Below are positions 10,851 through 21,694 of a stretch of 64,000 nucleotides of DNA, in pieces. The position numbers were made by a program, and so were the translations under genes. The stretch spans positions 1 to 64,000 of the forward strand of contig CAMPEJ010000006.1 of NCBI GenBank assembly GCA_946800325.1, read 5' to 3'. Position 1 is the stretch's first letter, and each line of letters begins with the position of its first letter. The notes beneath the pieces were generated by a model. The model saw only the letters and a list, made by a program, of their open reading frames with translations, did not search any database and was not told where the DNA came from. The DNA comes from Luzula sylvatica (Eukaryota; Streptophyta; Magnoliopsida; Poales; Juncaceae).

Positions 10851-11293
10851 TAAATCCTTGATCGTCCTCGATCAATTAGAGTATAAAAGTCAAACATAAT
10901 AGAGAATTGCATAAGATTTTGTTGAAGTTATATTGTTGGTTCAAAAATTTTATGAATCAAATGGTTCACTCTCCTTTCATCAAGTTCACTAGTTATTTAG
11001 AATGATATTGGTCTTTTCATTATTAGATCTCGAAAATACTCGAAATTTCATAAGAGTTTTTCATGACACTCGATCTCAAACGGTAAGAGCGACTTAAACG
11101 TTTTTACTTCGAATTGCTTAACTCCACAATCTCAAAAGAACTCAATTCGAAAGCTATTATCGGGCCAAAATTTCCCGTTTTGCTAGATGATCTTAGATGC
11201 AAGTTATTCATTTTAAAACACGTTTGGTACAATGGTACAAGGTTCATACCCGTTTTCGATCAATTTTCCCGCTCATTCGTTTTCTTTTCTCTC

Positions 11294-11487
11294 TTATATG
11301 AAGTCTTTAACCGAAAGCCTCACTACACCGAAATGCAATGAGGTTACTCTCGGTGTTGTCTTTTGACCTTCATTTTATTTTTATTTTTTTATTTTATTTT
11401 ATTTTATTTTTTATATGAAGTCTTTAACCGAAAGCCTCACTACACCGAAATGCAATGAGGTTACTCTCGGTGTTGTCTTTTGACCTT

Positions 11488-11493
<6 letters not shown>
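11294..11493. repeat. 83-bp direct duplication with T-rich linker
   Basis: The segment from TTATATGAAGTC to CCTTCATTTT occurs twice, offset 117 bp, with an ATTTT-repeat linker. Looks like slippage or unequal exchange in the noncoding tail of the gypsy element. Confidence 0.85.
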
Positions 11494-11518
<25 letters not shown>

Positions 11519-12415
11519 CAATCGAGTATATTTGATCTACTAACGGGTCCCCACAAACGGTCATTTCATAGTGCAATTGGTCATGTTTTAACTCTAGCAA
11601 AACGTACTTTAACGGCCACGCTAAGAACCTTACTCATAAGTCCATATCAATTACGGGTTCGAAAATCGAGTTAAAACGTATCGCATGAACCGTGCATTGA
11701 TCAAGTGTCTCAAACTCGTGAAATTTGAAACAATAGGGCTGGAATCCCCGAATAGATCTCTTCAAAATCATAACCAAATCTTTTTAAATATTTTGCAAAC
11801 TTTCAATTTTGAGAGCGAAATTCCGAGTAAAATGAAATTTTGTTTTAAAAACAACAATTTAGTTCAATTCAGTGGAGAAAAATCTTTTTATGCATTTTAT
11901 GCTTGACTTATTTATTATTGATGCTCAGGGTTCAAAAATAATGTTTAATGTTTGAAAATTTCAAGTAAAAGAGAAAACTTGCCAGAAACTATTCCGTTAT
12001 AACGCAATTTAAAGTCCGTTACAACGGACATTGAGGTCCGTTACAACGTACTAACTGCGTTATAACGGAGCTCTATTCGTAGCTTAGTTTGAAAATTTCG
12101 AGTATGTCCGTTGCAACGGACATTGAGGTCCGTTACAACGCACATAGTTCTGGCAAATTTTGGGAATTTACCGTTGCAACGCAATTTCCTGTGTTTTTCA
12201 TGTCCGTTGCAACGCTATTTTCCCTCCGTTATAACGGACATTGAGGTCCGTTACAACGGAGCTCTTGGCGCCAGTCAAAATTTTAAATTTCTGTACAGTC
12301 CGTTACAACGGAAATTGAGGTCCGTTACAACGGAGTTGCTGGCCAGATCAAAAATTTTCAATTTTTCCCTGATTTTTAAATTTTTAATTGGGCTCATACA
12401 GGTCAAAGATTGTAT

Positions 12416-12433
12416 GTTACCCCCCCACACTTA
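12416..12433 (-). other. internal polypurine-like motif after gypsy pol
   Basis: Minus strand TAAGTGTGGGGGGGTAAC, preceded by GAGGACAAG. It matches the pattern at the true polypurine tract (10837-10850) and could prime plus-strand synthesis a second time. Confidence 0.55.
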
Positions 12434-12572
12434 GAGATTACTTGTCCTCAAGTATACAAAATCGAAAATTCCAAAAAGAGGGATAATAGAGAGATACAAC
12501 CTTTGCTGCGTGGGCGTGCCTCCCTCGCTAGCGCTCTTGTTTAACGTCTTGAGCTCGACTTGGCCGAGCTCA

Positions 12573-15500
12573 TCATTGTGAGGTGTCGTTGGGCTTTAGA
12601 GATTGCTCCTCCATCCACCCGGTTTCGAAGTTTGCGTGGTAGTGCTTGAGTCGATGACCGTTCACTTTGAATGATTTGCTCGTTCCTTCGCTTCGAATTT
12701 CGACAACTCCAAATGTAGTCACATTGGTGACCACAAAGGGGCCGATCCATCGGGATTGAAGTTTTCCGGGGAAAAGTTTGAGACGAGAGTTGAATAACAA
12801 CACTCTTTCCCCTTCTTGGAATTCTTTCTTTTGAATCATTCGGTCATGGAACCTCTTTGCTTTTGCCTTGCACGAGCTCGAATTATCGTAGGCCTCTTGC
12901 CGGAATTCGTCTAGTTCGAGTAATTGAAGCTTACGCGCCGATGCGTCCTTCGGGTAGTCGAGGGCCAATTGCTTGATCGCCCAAAAGGCTTTGTGCTCTA
13001 ATTCGACCGGGAGATGGCACGCCTTTCCGTACACGAGTTTGAAAGGAGTCATACCTATTGGCGTTTTGAAGGCGGTACGATACGCCCAAAGTGCGTCGCC
13101 TAGTCGAGAACTCCAATCCTTTCGTGTCGGGTTCACCACTTTTTCCAAAATAGATTTTATTTCTCGATTCGAAACCTCCGCTTGGCCGTTTGTTTGAGGA
13201 TGATACGCGGTTGAGGTTCGATGGCTCACATGGTATTTTTCGAGGAGGCTTTGGAGATATCGATTGCAAAAATGGGATCCTCGATCGCTTATGAGAACTC
13301 TTGGTATGCCGAATCGTTGAAAGATATTCTTTTTTAAAAAGTCTACCACCGTTTTTGAATCCGCGTGCCTTGTTGGTATTGCCTCCACCCATTTGGTAAC
13401 ATAATCTACACACAACAAGATGTAAGTATAGCCAAAAGACGATGGAAACGGGCCCATGAAATCAATGCCCCAAACATCGAATGGTTCACACACATAGATT
13501 GAATTGAGGGGCATTTGATTTCTACGGCTCAAGTTCCCCGTCTTTTGGCAATTTCCACAACCTTTCACAAAGTTTGCAACGTCTTTATGCAAGGTTGGCC
13601 AATAAAATCCACATTCTTGTACCTTGTGTGTGGTACGTGCAATACCGAAATGTCCACCACATTGTAATGTATGACAAAAGGAAAGGATAGATTGTACCTC
13701 ATTTTGGTGGACACATTTTCGAATTACTTGGTCGGCACAAATGCGGAAAAGGATCGGGTCTTCCCAAACGTAGAATCGAGCGTTGCTTTTCATCTTATCG
13801 CGTTGTGCCTTGGAGAAGCTCGGGGGAAAATTCTTCGTGACGATGTAGTTTGCAAGGTCGGCGTACCATGGCGCTTCGACTTGAGCCGCGAGAACGTGTT
13901 CCTCGGGGAATTCCTCGCGAATCGGAACAAGATCTTCGATTTTCAATGGAAGCCGACTCAAATGATCCGCCACGAGATTCTCGCATCCCTTTTTGTCCTT
14001 GATCTCTAGGTTGAATTCTTGAAGCAAAAGGATCCATCGAAGCAATCTCGGTTTGCACTCCTTTTTCTTCATCAAGTGTCTCAACGCGCCGTGGTCCGAG
14101 AAGACTATCACCTTCGTACCTAAAAGATAAGAACGAAATTTCTCCAATGCAAACACAATTGCAAGGAGTTCCTTTTCGGTGGTGGTGTAGTTTCGTTGGG
14201 CATTGTCGAGAGACTTGGAGGCGTAGGCGATGACGTGGGGGTCTTTTCCTTCTCTTTGGCCAAGTACCGCCCCCACACTCGTATCGCTTGCGTCACACAT
14301 TATTTCGAACGGTAGCTCCCAATTTGGTGACTTGATGATTGGCGCGGAGCAAAGCTTTTCCTTGAGATTGTCGAAAGCCTCCTTGCACTTTGCATTGAAC
14401 TCGAATTTTGCATCTTTTTGGAGAAGTTGGCACATCGGTTGCGAGGTTTTCGAGAAGTCTTTGATGAAGCGCCTATAGAATCCTGCATGGCCGAGAAAGG
14501 ATCGCACGTCTTTCACCGTCCTTGGATATGGAAGCGTCTTGATTACGTCGATTTTCGCCTTGTCGACTTCCATTCCTTTCTCCGAGATTAAATGACCTAA
14601 AACAATTCCTTCGCTCACCATGAAGTGGCATTTCTCAAAATTCAAAACAAGGTTAGCTTCGATGCACTTTTCGAGTATTTGTGACAAGTGGCTTAGACAT
14701 GATTCGAATGAGTCACCAAATACTGAAAAGTCATCCATAAAAACTTCTATAAATTTGGAAATATAATCGGAGAAAATAGAAAGCATACACCTTTGGAAAG
14801 TACCCGGAGCATTGCATAGCCCGAATGGCATGCGTCGGTACGCGAAGGTACCGAACGGGCACGTGAAAGTGGTCTTCTCTTGATCTTCGGGTGCGACCGG
14901 TATTTGGAAATAGCCCGAAAATCCATCGAGAAAGCAATAGAATGGATTTCCCGCGAGTCTTTCTAACATTTGATCGATGAATGGAAGCGGAAAGTGATCC
15001 TTCTTTGTCGCCTTATTAAGCCTTCGATAATCGATGCAAACTCGCCACCCGTTTTGAACTCGAGTCGGTACTTGATCGCCTTCATCGTTCTCAACTATCG
15101 TCATCCCCGTTTTCTTCGGTACCACGTGTATTGGCGAGACCCATTTCGAATCGGCGATGGGGTAAATGATTCCGGCGTCGAGTAGCTTGATCACCTCTTT
15201 CTTTACAACTTCCATCATTGGCGGATTGAGCCGCCTTTGTGGTTCTCGCGAAGGCTTAGCATCGTCCTCGAGGATAATGCGGTGTGTGCACATGGAGGGA
15301 CTAATGCCCGGAATGTCCGCGAGTGTCCACCCGAATGCCTTCTTGTTCCGTTTTAGCACTTCAATGAGTTTCTCTTCTTGTTCCTTTGCTAGACTCGAGG
15401 CAATTATCACCGGCAAGGTCTCCGCTTCATCGAGAAAAGCATACTTTAGTCCAATAGGTAATTTTTTCAATTCTAACCTTGGAGCTTGTTCGATTGAAGG

Positions 15501-17966
15501 TGGAGCTCTTTGCATCGGGATTTCGAGATCTCTTAGAAAAAGTGCTTGATCTATGCTTCGTTCTTCTTCCAACTCCGACTCGATTTCGAATGTAGGATTG
15601 TCACATCCTTCAAATTCTTCGAACAAAGGGTTTGAGCTCCATTGAAAGTTTTCGAATGAGCTATCCATGACCTCTTGTACACAATCGTCGATCACGTCCA
15701 TAGCACTTAAGTTGAGTGTACCTACAATGGGTTCCTTTAGTTTGTCAAAAATATTGAATTTGATTACCTCATCATCGAACTCCATCGTGAGCTCTCCCGC
15801 GTGTACATCGATTTTTGTGCGCGCCGTCTTCAAAAATGGCCGTCCAAGGAGAATCGGGGTTGAATCGTTACTCCCCTCATTCATGTCCAACACGTAGAAA
15901 TCCGCGGGGAAGTAAAGTCCATTCACCGTCACGATCACATCTTCGACTACTCCCACCGGCTTCGTCGTAGATCTATCGGCCAATTGAATTACTACTTGTG
16001 TATCGTCGAGAGGGCCGAGATCTAGGGTTTTGAAAACCGAGAAGGGCATTACATTGATGGATGCGCCTAAATCGAGCATGCATTTGGGTAACTCGTGTTG
16101 CCCAATTTTGCAAGGGATAGCGAACATCCCCGGATCTTTGTGCTTTTGGGGGAGTCTCAAAATCGCCGAAACACTCTCCCCCACACTAATCAACTCATCT
16201 CCTTTCGTCTTTCTTTTGTTCGTGCACAATGCCTTGAGATATTTTGCCAAACGAGGCACTTCTTTGATTGCTTCGAGTAGAGGAATGTTTACCTCCACTT
16301 TCTTTAAGATGGCAAGCACGTCGTTGTTCGATTCGATTGGCTTTGGGAGACGACTCGGGAAAGGTGGCTTGACTTGAGTCGATTTTGTTTCTAGTTCTTG
16401 AGTTGGTAACGTCGCGGCTTGAGTCGGACTCTTCTTCGGTATCGGTACCTCGAGCTCCTTTTCTTCTTGTACCTCCTTGCTCTTCGAACTTTCTCCCACC
16501 TCTTTACCGCTTCGGAGCGATATTGCGTTCACATGCCTTTGCTCGGAAGGGGCCAAAGATTGAGATTGGAGTCGAGATGTACCTTGGGATTCGATTATGT
16601 TTACTCGAGTGGCAATTTGATTGATTTGAGTCTCCAAGTTGCCCACATGGCGATTCGTGTTCGAAACTTCTTGCCTTACACTTGAGATCTCTTGCTTCAA
16701 TTCTTGCTTAAATTCTTGCTTCATCGTTTCCATGTTTTTATTGATACCTTGCAACATTTCCATTATCGTTTTCATGTCTTGATTTGGTTCTTGTGTTTGG
16801 GTTGGTTTATGAATCGCTTGAGTCGCATTTGGGTGTTGGTACGTGGCTGGTTTTGCGACCGCTTGTCGGTAAGGATCGGGTTGAGCATTGTTTGGATTCG
16901 ACCAACTAAAGTTAGGATGGTTGCGGAGATTCGGATTATACGAATTTGAAGCGTCAAATTTCTTGTAAACGGCATTTGCATCTTCGATCACACTCGGGCA
17001 TTCATCGGTGTGGTGGGTATTTGCGAGGCAAACCCCACATTTTTTCGTTTCCTCCTTGCCCAAAGCCTTCATGATGATCTCGAGCTTGTCGTTAAGCATG
17101 TCGACATTGAGGTCGCTACACGCGTTAACTCGGTATTCGACGTTCCTTCTTGATTGAGAATTGGTTGCCATCACTTCGAGTAGCTTCTTAATCTCTTCGA
17201 GATCCTTGTTCGCGATACTTCCCCCCGCGGATGCGTTGAGGAATTGGTTCTCCGAGTATCCTAGCCCGTTAATGAATTGTTCGTAGAGGAATTGGACCTC
17301 GACATTGTGGCTTGGGCATTCTTCCTTCAAACGCATGAATCGATCGTAGTATTCGTGGAATGTTTCGTTCGGTTTTTGCGTTATTGCCAAAAGTTCTCGC
17401 CTTATAGCCGCCAATCGAGAGGCCGAAAAATACCTCTCCTTGAAGAGGTTTGCTACTTCGTTGAATGGGAGAGGGCCTCTAAGCGCGTAGAACCAATCCT
17501 TGGGTCCTTCACCTAAGGAGTAAGGAAAAAGAAGAAGAAGAATGTCACTAAAAGCTTCATAATTCGAATATATGTTTAGTTGAATCTTGAAATCTTTTAA
17601 GTGTTTATGAGGGTTTTCCGTGGCTTTCCCATGAAAAATAGGCAATGAGCCTATAATGCTCGGATCCGCTTTGAAATTCGGAATATTGGGCCTAATAAAA
17701 TTATAATTATCCTCCTCATTTCTAGGTGCTACTAATTCTCTCAAGGTTTTTGGCCTTGGAGCTCTTGTTTCATCACCCATATTTGAATTTAAATGAGTAG
17801 AGAAAGAAGAAAAAGTTTGAGTTTGGAGTTGAGGTTCGTCTTGATCTTCTTGTGTCGGTTCCTTGCTCTTCTTAGAGCTCTTGTTCCTTCTTTCGATTTC
17901 CTTGACAAATGGAAGTAATTCGCCTTTTCGTGATCTTGTGTTGTGCATAAAGTTTTCTTCCTTCAC
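12573..17966 (-). CDS. gag-pol: gypsy gag-pol polyprotein (Athila-like), intact
   Basis: 1797 residues, no stop. Gag core about residues 105-235 ([20 protein letters not shown], then [17 protein letters not shown]). Zinc knuckle CX2CX4HX4C near 310-323 ([14 protein letters not shown]). Protease with DLGAS near 631. Reverse transcriptase with [11 protein letters not shown] and FMDDFSVFG, the Asp pair near 1078-1079. RNase H with CDASD near 1223 and TTEKELLA. Integrase zinc region with His near 1432 and GCGNCQ near 1467, catalytic Asp near 1500 (GIDFMG), Asp near 1561 (SDRGSHF) and Glu 35 residues further on (GQAE). The C-terminal part has the chromatin-side beta fold pattern (LQSRWIGPF) but no chromodomain that I can see. 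Gag and pol are in one frame, so no frameshift is needed. All catalytic residues checked are present; activity is blocked at the primer site rather than in the protein. Confidence 0.96.
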   Translation of the reverse strand: MKEENFMHNTRSRKGELLPFVKEIERRNKSSKKSKEPTQEDQDEPQLQTQTFSSFSTHLNSNMGDETRAPRPKTLRELVAPRNEEDNYNFIRPNIPNFKADPSIIGSLPIFHGKATENPHKHLKDFKIQLNIYSNYEAFSDILLLLFPYSLGEGPKDWFYALRGPLPFNEVANLFKERYFSASRLAAIRRELLAITQKPNETFHEYYDRFMRLKEECPSHNVEVQFLYEQFINGLGYSENQFLNASAGGSIANKDLEEIKKLLEVMATNSQSRRNVEYRVNACSDLNVDMLNDKLEIIMKALGKEETKKCGVCLANTHHTDECPSVIEDANAVYKKFDASNSYNPNLRNHPNFSWSNPNNAQPDPYRQAVAKPATYQHPNATQAIHKPTQTQEPNQDMKTIMEMLQGINKNMETMKQEFKQELKQEISSVRQEVSNTNRHVGNLETQINQIATRVNIIESQGTSRLQSQSLAPSEQRHVNAISLRSGKEVGESSKSKEVQEEKELEVPIPKKSPTQAATLPTQELETKSTQVKPPFPSRLPKPIESNNDVLAILKKVEVNIPLLEAIKEVPRLAKYLKALCTNKRKTKGDELISVGESVSAILRLPQKHKDPGMFAIPCKIGQHELPKCMLDLGASINVMPFSVFKTLDLGPLDDTQVVIQLADRSTTKPVGVVEDVIVTVNGLYFPADFYVLDMNEGSNDSTPILLGRPFLKTARTKIDVHAGELTMEFDDEVIKFNIFDKLKEPIVGTLNLSAMDVIDDCVQEVMDSSFENFQWSSNPLFEEFEGCDNPTFEIESELEEERSIDQALFLRDLEIPMQRAPPSIEQAPRLELKKLPIGLKYAFLDEAETLPVIIASSLAKEQEEKLIEVLKRNKKAFGWTLADIPGISPSMCTHRIILEDDAKPSREPQRRLNPPMMEVVKKEVIKLLDAGIIYPIADSKWVSPIHVVPKKTGMTIVENDEGDQVPTRVQNGWRVCIDYRRLNKATKKDHFPLPFIDQMLERLAGNPFYCFLDGFSGYFQIPVAPEDQEKTTFTCPFGTFAYRRMPFGLCNAPGTFQRCMLSIFSDYISKFIEVFMDDFSVFGDSFESCLSHLSQILEKCIEANLVLNFEKCHFMVSEGIVLGHLISEKGMEVDKAKIDVIKTLPYPRTVKDVRSFLGHAGFYRRFIKDFSKTSQPMCQLLQKDAKFEFNAKCKEAFDNLKEKLCSAPIIKSPNWELPFEIMCDASDTSVGAVLGQREGKDPHVIAYASKSLDNAQRNYTTTEKELLAIVFALEKFRSYLLGTKVIVFSDHGALRHLMKKKECKPRLLRWILLLQEFNLEIKDKKGCENLVADHLSRLPLKIEDLVPIREEFPEEHVLAAQVEAPWYADLANYIVTKNFPPSFSKAQRDKMKSNARFYVWEDPILFRICADQVIRKCVHQNEVQSILSFCHTLQCGGHFGIARTTHKVQECGFYWPTLHKDVANFVKGCGNCQKTGNLSRRNQMPLNSIYVCEPFDVWGIDFMGPFPSSFGYTYILLCVDYVTKWVEAIPTRHADSKTVVDFLKKNIFQRFGIPRVLISDRGSHFCNRYLQSLLEKYHVSHRTSTAYHPQTNGQAEVSNREIKSILEKVVNPTRKDWSSRLGDALWAYRTAFKTPIGMTPFKLVYGKACHLPVELEHKAFWAIKQLALDYPKDASARKLQLLELDEFRQEAYDNSSSCKAKAKRFHDRMIQKKEFQEGERVLLFNSRLKLFPGKLQSRWIGPFVVTNVTTFGVVEIRSEGTSKSFKVNGHRLKHYHANFETGWMEEQSLKPNDTSQ

Positions 17967-18015
17967 CTAGTTGTCACAAGAGAAACAAAGAAGTGAGTAA
18001 ACAAATTTATGAATT
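17967..18015 (-). other. gypsy leader, short
   Basis: Noncoding bases between the gag-pol start and the fold-back segment. Nothing notable except AT-rich composition. Confidence 0.5.
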
Positions 18016-18190
18016 TAAATCTCAAGTTTCGATCTAAAATTCACTATACACATATATTTTCACACTTGTTGATTGAATCGGGTTTTCGAATACAACGATA
18101 ATTTTACACGCCGAAAACCCGATCATCAAATGGCGCCGCTGCCGGGGAGCGGTGTTTAAGTCAATATTTTAGATCGAAACTTGAGATTTA
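18016..18190. repeat. inverted fold-back segment at the gypsy 5' LTR, carrying LTR end and primer site backwards
   Basis: A perfect 25-bp inverted repeat (18016-18040 and 18166-18190, containing TCAAGTTTCGATCTAAAAT and its complement) encloses 125 bp. Inside, 18040-18128 is the exact reverse complement of 9256-9344, the LTR terminus, followed by AA and the primer site. The normal layout would have these on the opposite strand. Bases equal to 9345-9408 (64 bp) are missing from the right LTR. The solo LTR at 45760 keeps that segment in normal order, so the fold-back is derived. Confidence 0.92.
18131..18148 (+). other. gypsy primer binding site (tRNA-Asp type), inverted
   Basis: TGGCGCCGCTGCCGGGGA two bases after the LTR end CATCA. 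It is complementary to the 3' end expected for plant tRNA-Asp (one mismatch to the form I recall). It lies on the plus strand although gag-pol is on the minus strand. Confidence 0.85.
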
Positions 18191-19616
18191 ACGAAGAAAA
18201 TTCACAGAAGATAGTCCGTTACAACGGAAGTGAGTTCCGTTACAACGGACTTGAGTGAAAATTCTGGCGCTAAGTGTGGGATGAACGTCCGTTACAACGG
18301 ATGCAACTCCGTTATAACGCACTAAACTGGTCCGTTATAACGAACAGGGGTTGCGTTGCAACGGATTGGTTAATCCGTTACAACGGACCACGTTGTCCGT
18401 TACAACGCACTAGTATGAGTGATATTGAATGCTTTTCCTTGTTGGTCCGTTACAACGGAAGTAAGTTGCGTTACAACGGAGTACCAACAGACTGAAAGTC
18501 AGGTACAAACCGAATGGTCCGTTATAACGCAAGTTAGGTTCCGTTATAACGGAGTTTGTTCTGGATTTCGAATTTGTAATTTGAATTGAGGATTGAATTG
18601 AAGGTTTGTTTTGGGATTGAATTAATGGGAATTTGAACTAAGTTTAAGGCAGTAATTGAGGGCAAAAGATCAAGTAAAAGAACAAGTTTAGAACAAAGAT
18701 TCGATTCAAGTAAACAAGAAACTAAAGATTCATTAATCCGAGAATTCTTTACACAACAAAATCCAATCAAACAACAATTAATCAAGTAATTTGAAAAGGA
18801 GTACACCTAGTTGAGAAAGCCTCGAAGTGAAGCTCCTTGTCTCCTTGCCTCGTACCGAAAGATCCTTGCTCCTTGTCTCGAGAGTGATGGATTGTACCGA
18901 AGGGATGAAGCTCCCTTGTCTCGGATCGCAATCACTTCGAAGAAACTTGAATCGAGTCACGGCACTTCTTCTCAAATCCACCGTAGGGAATAGCTCCTTG
19001 TCACGGCCCGATCTTTGAAGGATGAGAAAGTTTCGTCGAAGGGATGAGCTCCCTTGTCTCGACTAGTCCTTGAGAGATTTTTCTTGATTGATCTTGAAGT
19101 ATCTTGAAGGATCTTGATTGTGCTTGAAAGAAGAGAGAGGGAGAGAGAGAGTCAAAAGGGTAAAAAAAGCGTCCCTAACTCGTGGCCCTTGTGGTCATAT
19201 TTATAGCACTCACGGAGTCTTCTTATTGGCCACGAGTTGGTGAAGAGGATTGAGGGTAATGAGGTAATTTCCATCAAAGGTAGGTGGGCTGGATAAGGGC
19301 TAAGGATTGAGTGGTTTTCGTATAAACTTGTGTGTAAGTTTTCATCATGATGATTGTTTGCCTCCCGTCTCATTTATGTACCGAATATATCGGTGTAATA
19401 TATCATTTTCACTCCTCTTGACGTGTTGGGGACAACTACACTCTCCAAATTCCCAGAAATTCCTTCTAATTCCTGTAATTAAGCAGTAAAACACACTTAG
19501 TGAAGAAATATTCATGTTATCTCAAATATGATTAATAAAGTATATAGAATTGTTCTTCACAAGGGCTAAAATCCCCAAATTAAGCATTAATTTTGTGCCT
19601 TATTTGCCTCACATCA
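18189..19616 (-). repeat. gypsy 5' LTR, colinear part
   Basis: Appears identical, line by line, to 9409-10836. In sense direction this is the promoter LTR; TATA-like box at 19198-19205, palindrome array at about 18214-18555. The last part of the LTR is in the inverted segment to the left. Confidence 0.95.
19198..19205 (-). promoter_or_regulatory. TATA-like box of the gypsy 5' LTR
   Basis: TATAAATA on the minus strand, about 410 bp into the LTR in the sense direction. Likely core promoter of the element; inferred from motif and position only. Confidence 0.5.
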
Positions 19617-19621
19617 AGTCC
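19617..19621. repeat. target site duplication of the gypsy element, right copy
   Basis: AGTCC directly after the LTR end CATCA, equal to 9251-9255. Confidence 0.92.
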
Positions 19622-20628
19622 GAGAGTTTATTCGGATTACTTCTCTTAGAAGTTATCGATTTTGGCATTTGATATAGGTTATTTGATTTAAATTTATTTT
19701 GCTTAACATTATTTTGTTTAAATTGTTTATGCATGTTGGTGAAATGTTTGGGGGACTCTTGTTGATATGAAGCTTCGGTGTAGTTTGTCACTTCATAGAA
19801 ATACCCGTTTGGTCCCCTTTTGAACAAACACTCGGTTTGTCCCAAATTAGTATGTCTGGGTTGTGATTTTTGTGTAAAATGATTGTTCCTATAATTATTA
19901 TTGACACGTTTAGGTTGTTCATTTTTAGCATATTTACCTTTGTTGTAGTCATGGTACATAAACGCATTTCCATGACTACTTACTTTATGGTTTTCCCATT
20001 TAGATTTTTGATTTTGAGATATTGAAAGGTCGGGATTATTATCGTTAATTTTCTTATGTCCTAAACTAGATTTATCATTGGGCTTTTGTCCCGTTAATGA
20101 CGATTTTAAGACATCATCCAATGAAGGGGGAATCAATGCAATCATTGTACATGCCCTCTTCAAGGACTCATTTTCAACTTTCATAGTTTGAATTTCGACT
20201 TTTAAATGAGAAATCTCACATTTCAGGGTTTTACATTCACATTTTGAAAATCCTTTAAATTCATTTATTTGAGTTTTGTATGCCAAAATGGATAGCTCAA
20301 GAGAAGCTACCTTATCCTTTAGAGCTTGGGTGGGACTTTCAAGTTTACCCTCATTTAGTTGAGAGTTACCTTCATCCCTAAGAAACTCGTCACAAGATTC
20401 GAGTTCTAGTTTGGATGCGGGAGAAAATTCAGGTCTGGGTAATGATTTGATACCATATAGAGAGTTCGTACGTACCTCATAACTTTTGTCATGTGTCGAG
20501 CTTAGAGTGGGAGAGGAAGGTTCTGCGTCTACAATTATGGGCTGGTGGTGTGTCGAAGTTAGACCTCGTTCAATACGGAGAGAGTGAATGGCTGCTTCCA
20601 CCGCGCTCATGGGATTAACTTCAGCCAT
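19622..20628 (-). pseudogene. gag: copia gag, 5' part, cut by the gypsy insertion
   Basis: Frame from ATG at 20628 (about 69 bases after the LTR) to the gypsy insertion. The open frame runs a few codons into the LTR and stops at 19609. Residues about 100-165 look like a coiled coil (LKDKVASLELSILAY, LKCEISHLKVEIQTM). The rest is Asn/Lys/Ser-rich and basic. With the 3' part the gag would be 401 residues. It matches only the C-terminal half of the Sirevirus gag layout I know (coiled coil, then second zinc knuckle); I find no capsid-like N-terminal domain and no first knuckle. It may therefore be an internally deleted gag or an accessory gag form. Confidence 0.75.
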
Positions 20629-20679
20629 TAGATCGTAAGGTACAAGTTTATCCTTAATAAATTTAAGAGATGGTTAGTA

Positions 20680-20695
20680 CCCTGCTCTGATACCA
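20680..20695 (-). other. copia primer binding site (initiator tRNA-Met)
   Basis: Minus strand TGGTATCAGAGCAGGG, two bases inside the 5' LTR. TGGTATCAGAGC is the classic plant copia primer site complementary to initiator tRNA-Met. Confidence 0.92.
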
Positions 20696-21278
20696 ATTGT
20701 TGGTTAATTCTAACCTAGAGGGGGGTAAATTTGGCAATCTAACTTACACTTAGTTTAGATTTAAACCTAATTTACGGTGCGGAATAAATAATAATTTAGA
20801 TGATAAAGATGATACCGTACAAACACTTTGACACAAGATGTTTGTTTACGAAGTTCGGTAGGTGGTTGCTTTGTAGCTTTAACTCACCCTTTACTCGCTT
20901 AATTGACCGACTCAATTATTTGCGAGTACCTACGTCTCCGGGAATGCCTTGTGCCTCTTTTTGGCTTTCGATTGAATTCCAACTCAACTCGATTACAAGG
21001 ATTTGCCTAGATCGATTTACACGCTTCTATCGATCTATAGCTTAGGCTCTTTACAATTTGTTGCACTAGCCTATTACACTTTTTCACTAATCGAGCTACA
21101 ACGTGATCGGTCACGTGAGTGGGATACGATTAGTGGAGAATATCGAAAGTAGATCAACGATCTAAAGAGGTTTCTCAAGCTATCAATGGATATAGATAAT
21201 CACAGCTTAGGGTTTCTCTCTTTTTAGGTTTGAATGTTTGAAATTGAGGAAGTGAGAGAGAGAGACCCATGAAGGATT

Positions 21279-21287
21279 CTATTTATA
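21279..21287 (-). promoter_or_regulatory. TATA-like box of the copia 5' LTR
   Basis: TATAAATAG on the minus strand, followed in sense direction by a CT-rich initiator-like stretch (GGTCTCTCTCTCTC). Palindromes stand just upstream, so they lie in U3. Inferred from motif and position. Confidence 0.6.
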
Positions 21288-21460
21288 CTCTCTATAGAAA
21301 TCCTTCAGAAAACTTGAAGTGCGTTCGAACGCATAAAGTCCGTTCAGAACGCACTTGTAGTTTGCACTAGCCGTTTCAAAATAACGTGCAAGTACATCTT
21401 GGGTCCGTTCGAACGGACAATGTCCGTTCGTAACGGACTCAATTATACATAGCATTTTGC

Positions 21461-21694
21461 GTTCACAGGAACAAGAGTCCGTTCAACGCACTGAAAAGTG
21501 GGTGCACGGATTCCAGGTTGTCCGTTCGAACGCACATGTGTGTTCGTTCGAACGCACACATCCCTGTGACGTTTTTCGTTCACAGGAAGGATTGTCCGTT
21601 CAACGCACTCAGAAGGTGGGTGAGCGGATTCTAATTATCCATTCGAACGAACATGATTGTTCGTTCGAACGCACACATCCCTGTGACACTTTTG
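21461..21694. repeat. 117-bp tandem duplication in copia LTR
   Basis: Two diverged units, offset 117 bp, each running from GTTCACAGG to CCCTGTGAC, so each unit is closed by CACAGG/CCTGTG inverted ends. Each holds a CCGTTCAACGCAC motif, a CCRTTCGAACGMAC motif and a GTTCGTTCGAACGCAC palindrome. Confidence 0.85.

Larger units (their letters stand above)
10851..12572 (-). other. gypsy 3' noncoding region, no envelope ORF
   Basis: About 1.7 kb between gag-pol and the polypurine tract. Many Athila elements carry an envelope-like ORF here; none is visible. It holds a second polypurine-like motif at 12416-12433 right after pol, twelve CCGTT/AACGG palindromes at about 11992-12336, and an 83-bp direct duplication (11294-11376 and 11411-11493) joined by a T-rich tract, the second copy followed by an uninterrupted T run near 11491-11518. 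Confidence 0.75.
9256..19616 (-). mobile_element. Ty3/gypsy (Athila-like) LTR retrotransposon nested in copia gag
   Basis: 10,361 bp, bounded by AGTCC on both sides. LTRs of 1581 bp (left, 3') and about 1.43 kb colinear plus an inverted piece (right, 5'). Internal part: intact gag-pol on the minus strand, long noncoding 3' region, primer site matching tRNA-Asp and polypurine tract. The domain order with integrase last and the motif FMDDFSVFG instead of YVDD point to the Athila group of plant gypsy elements. The LTRs look identical over 9409-10836 and 18189-19616, so the insertion is recent and younger than the copia host. Confidence 0.95.

Noticed and set aside
13671..16949. Plus-strand frames of 60-127 codons opposite the gypsy gag-pol
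   Set aside because: They are antisense shadows of the long minus-strand frame, whose domains are clear.
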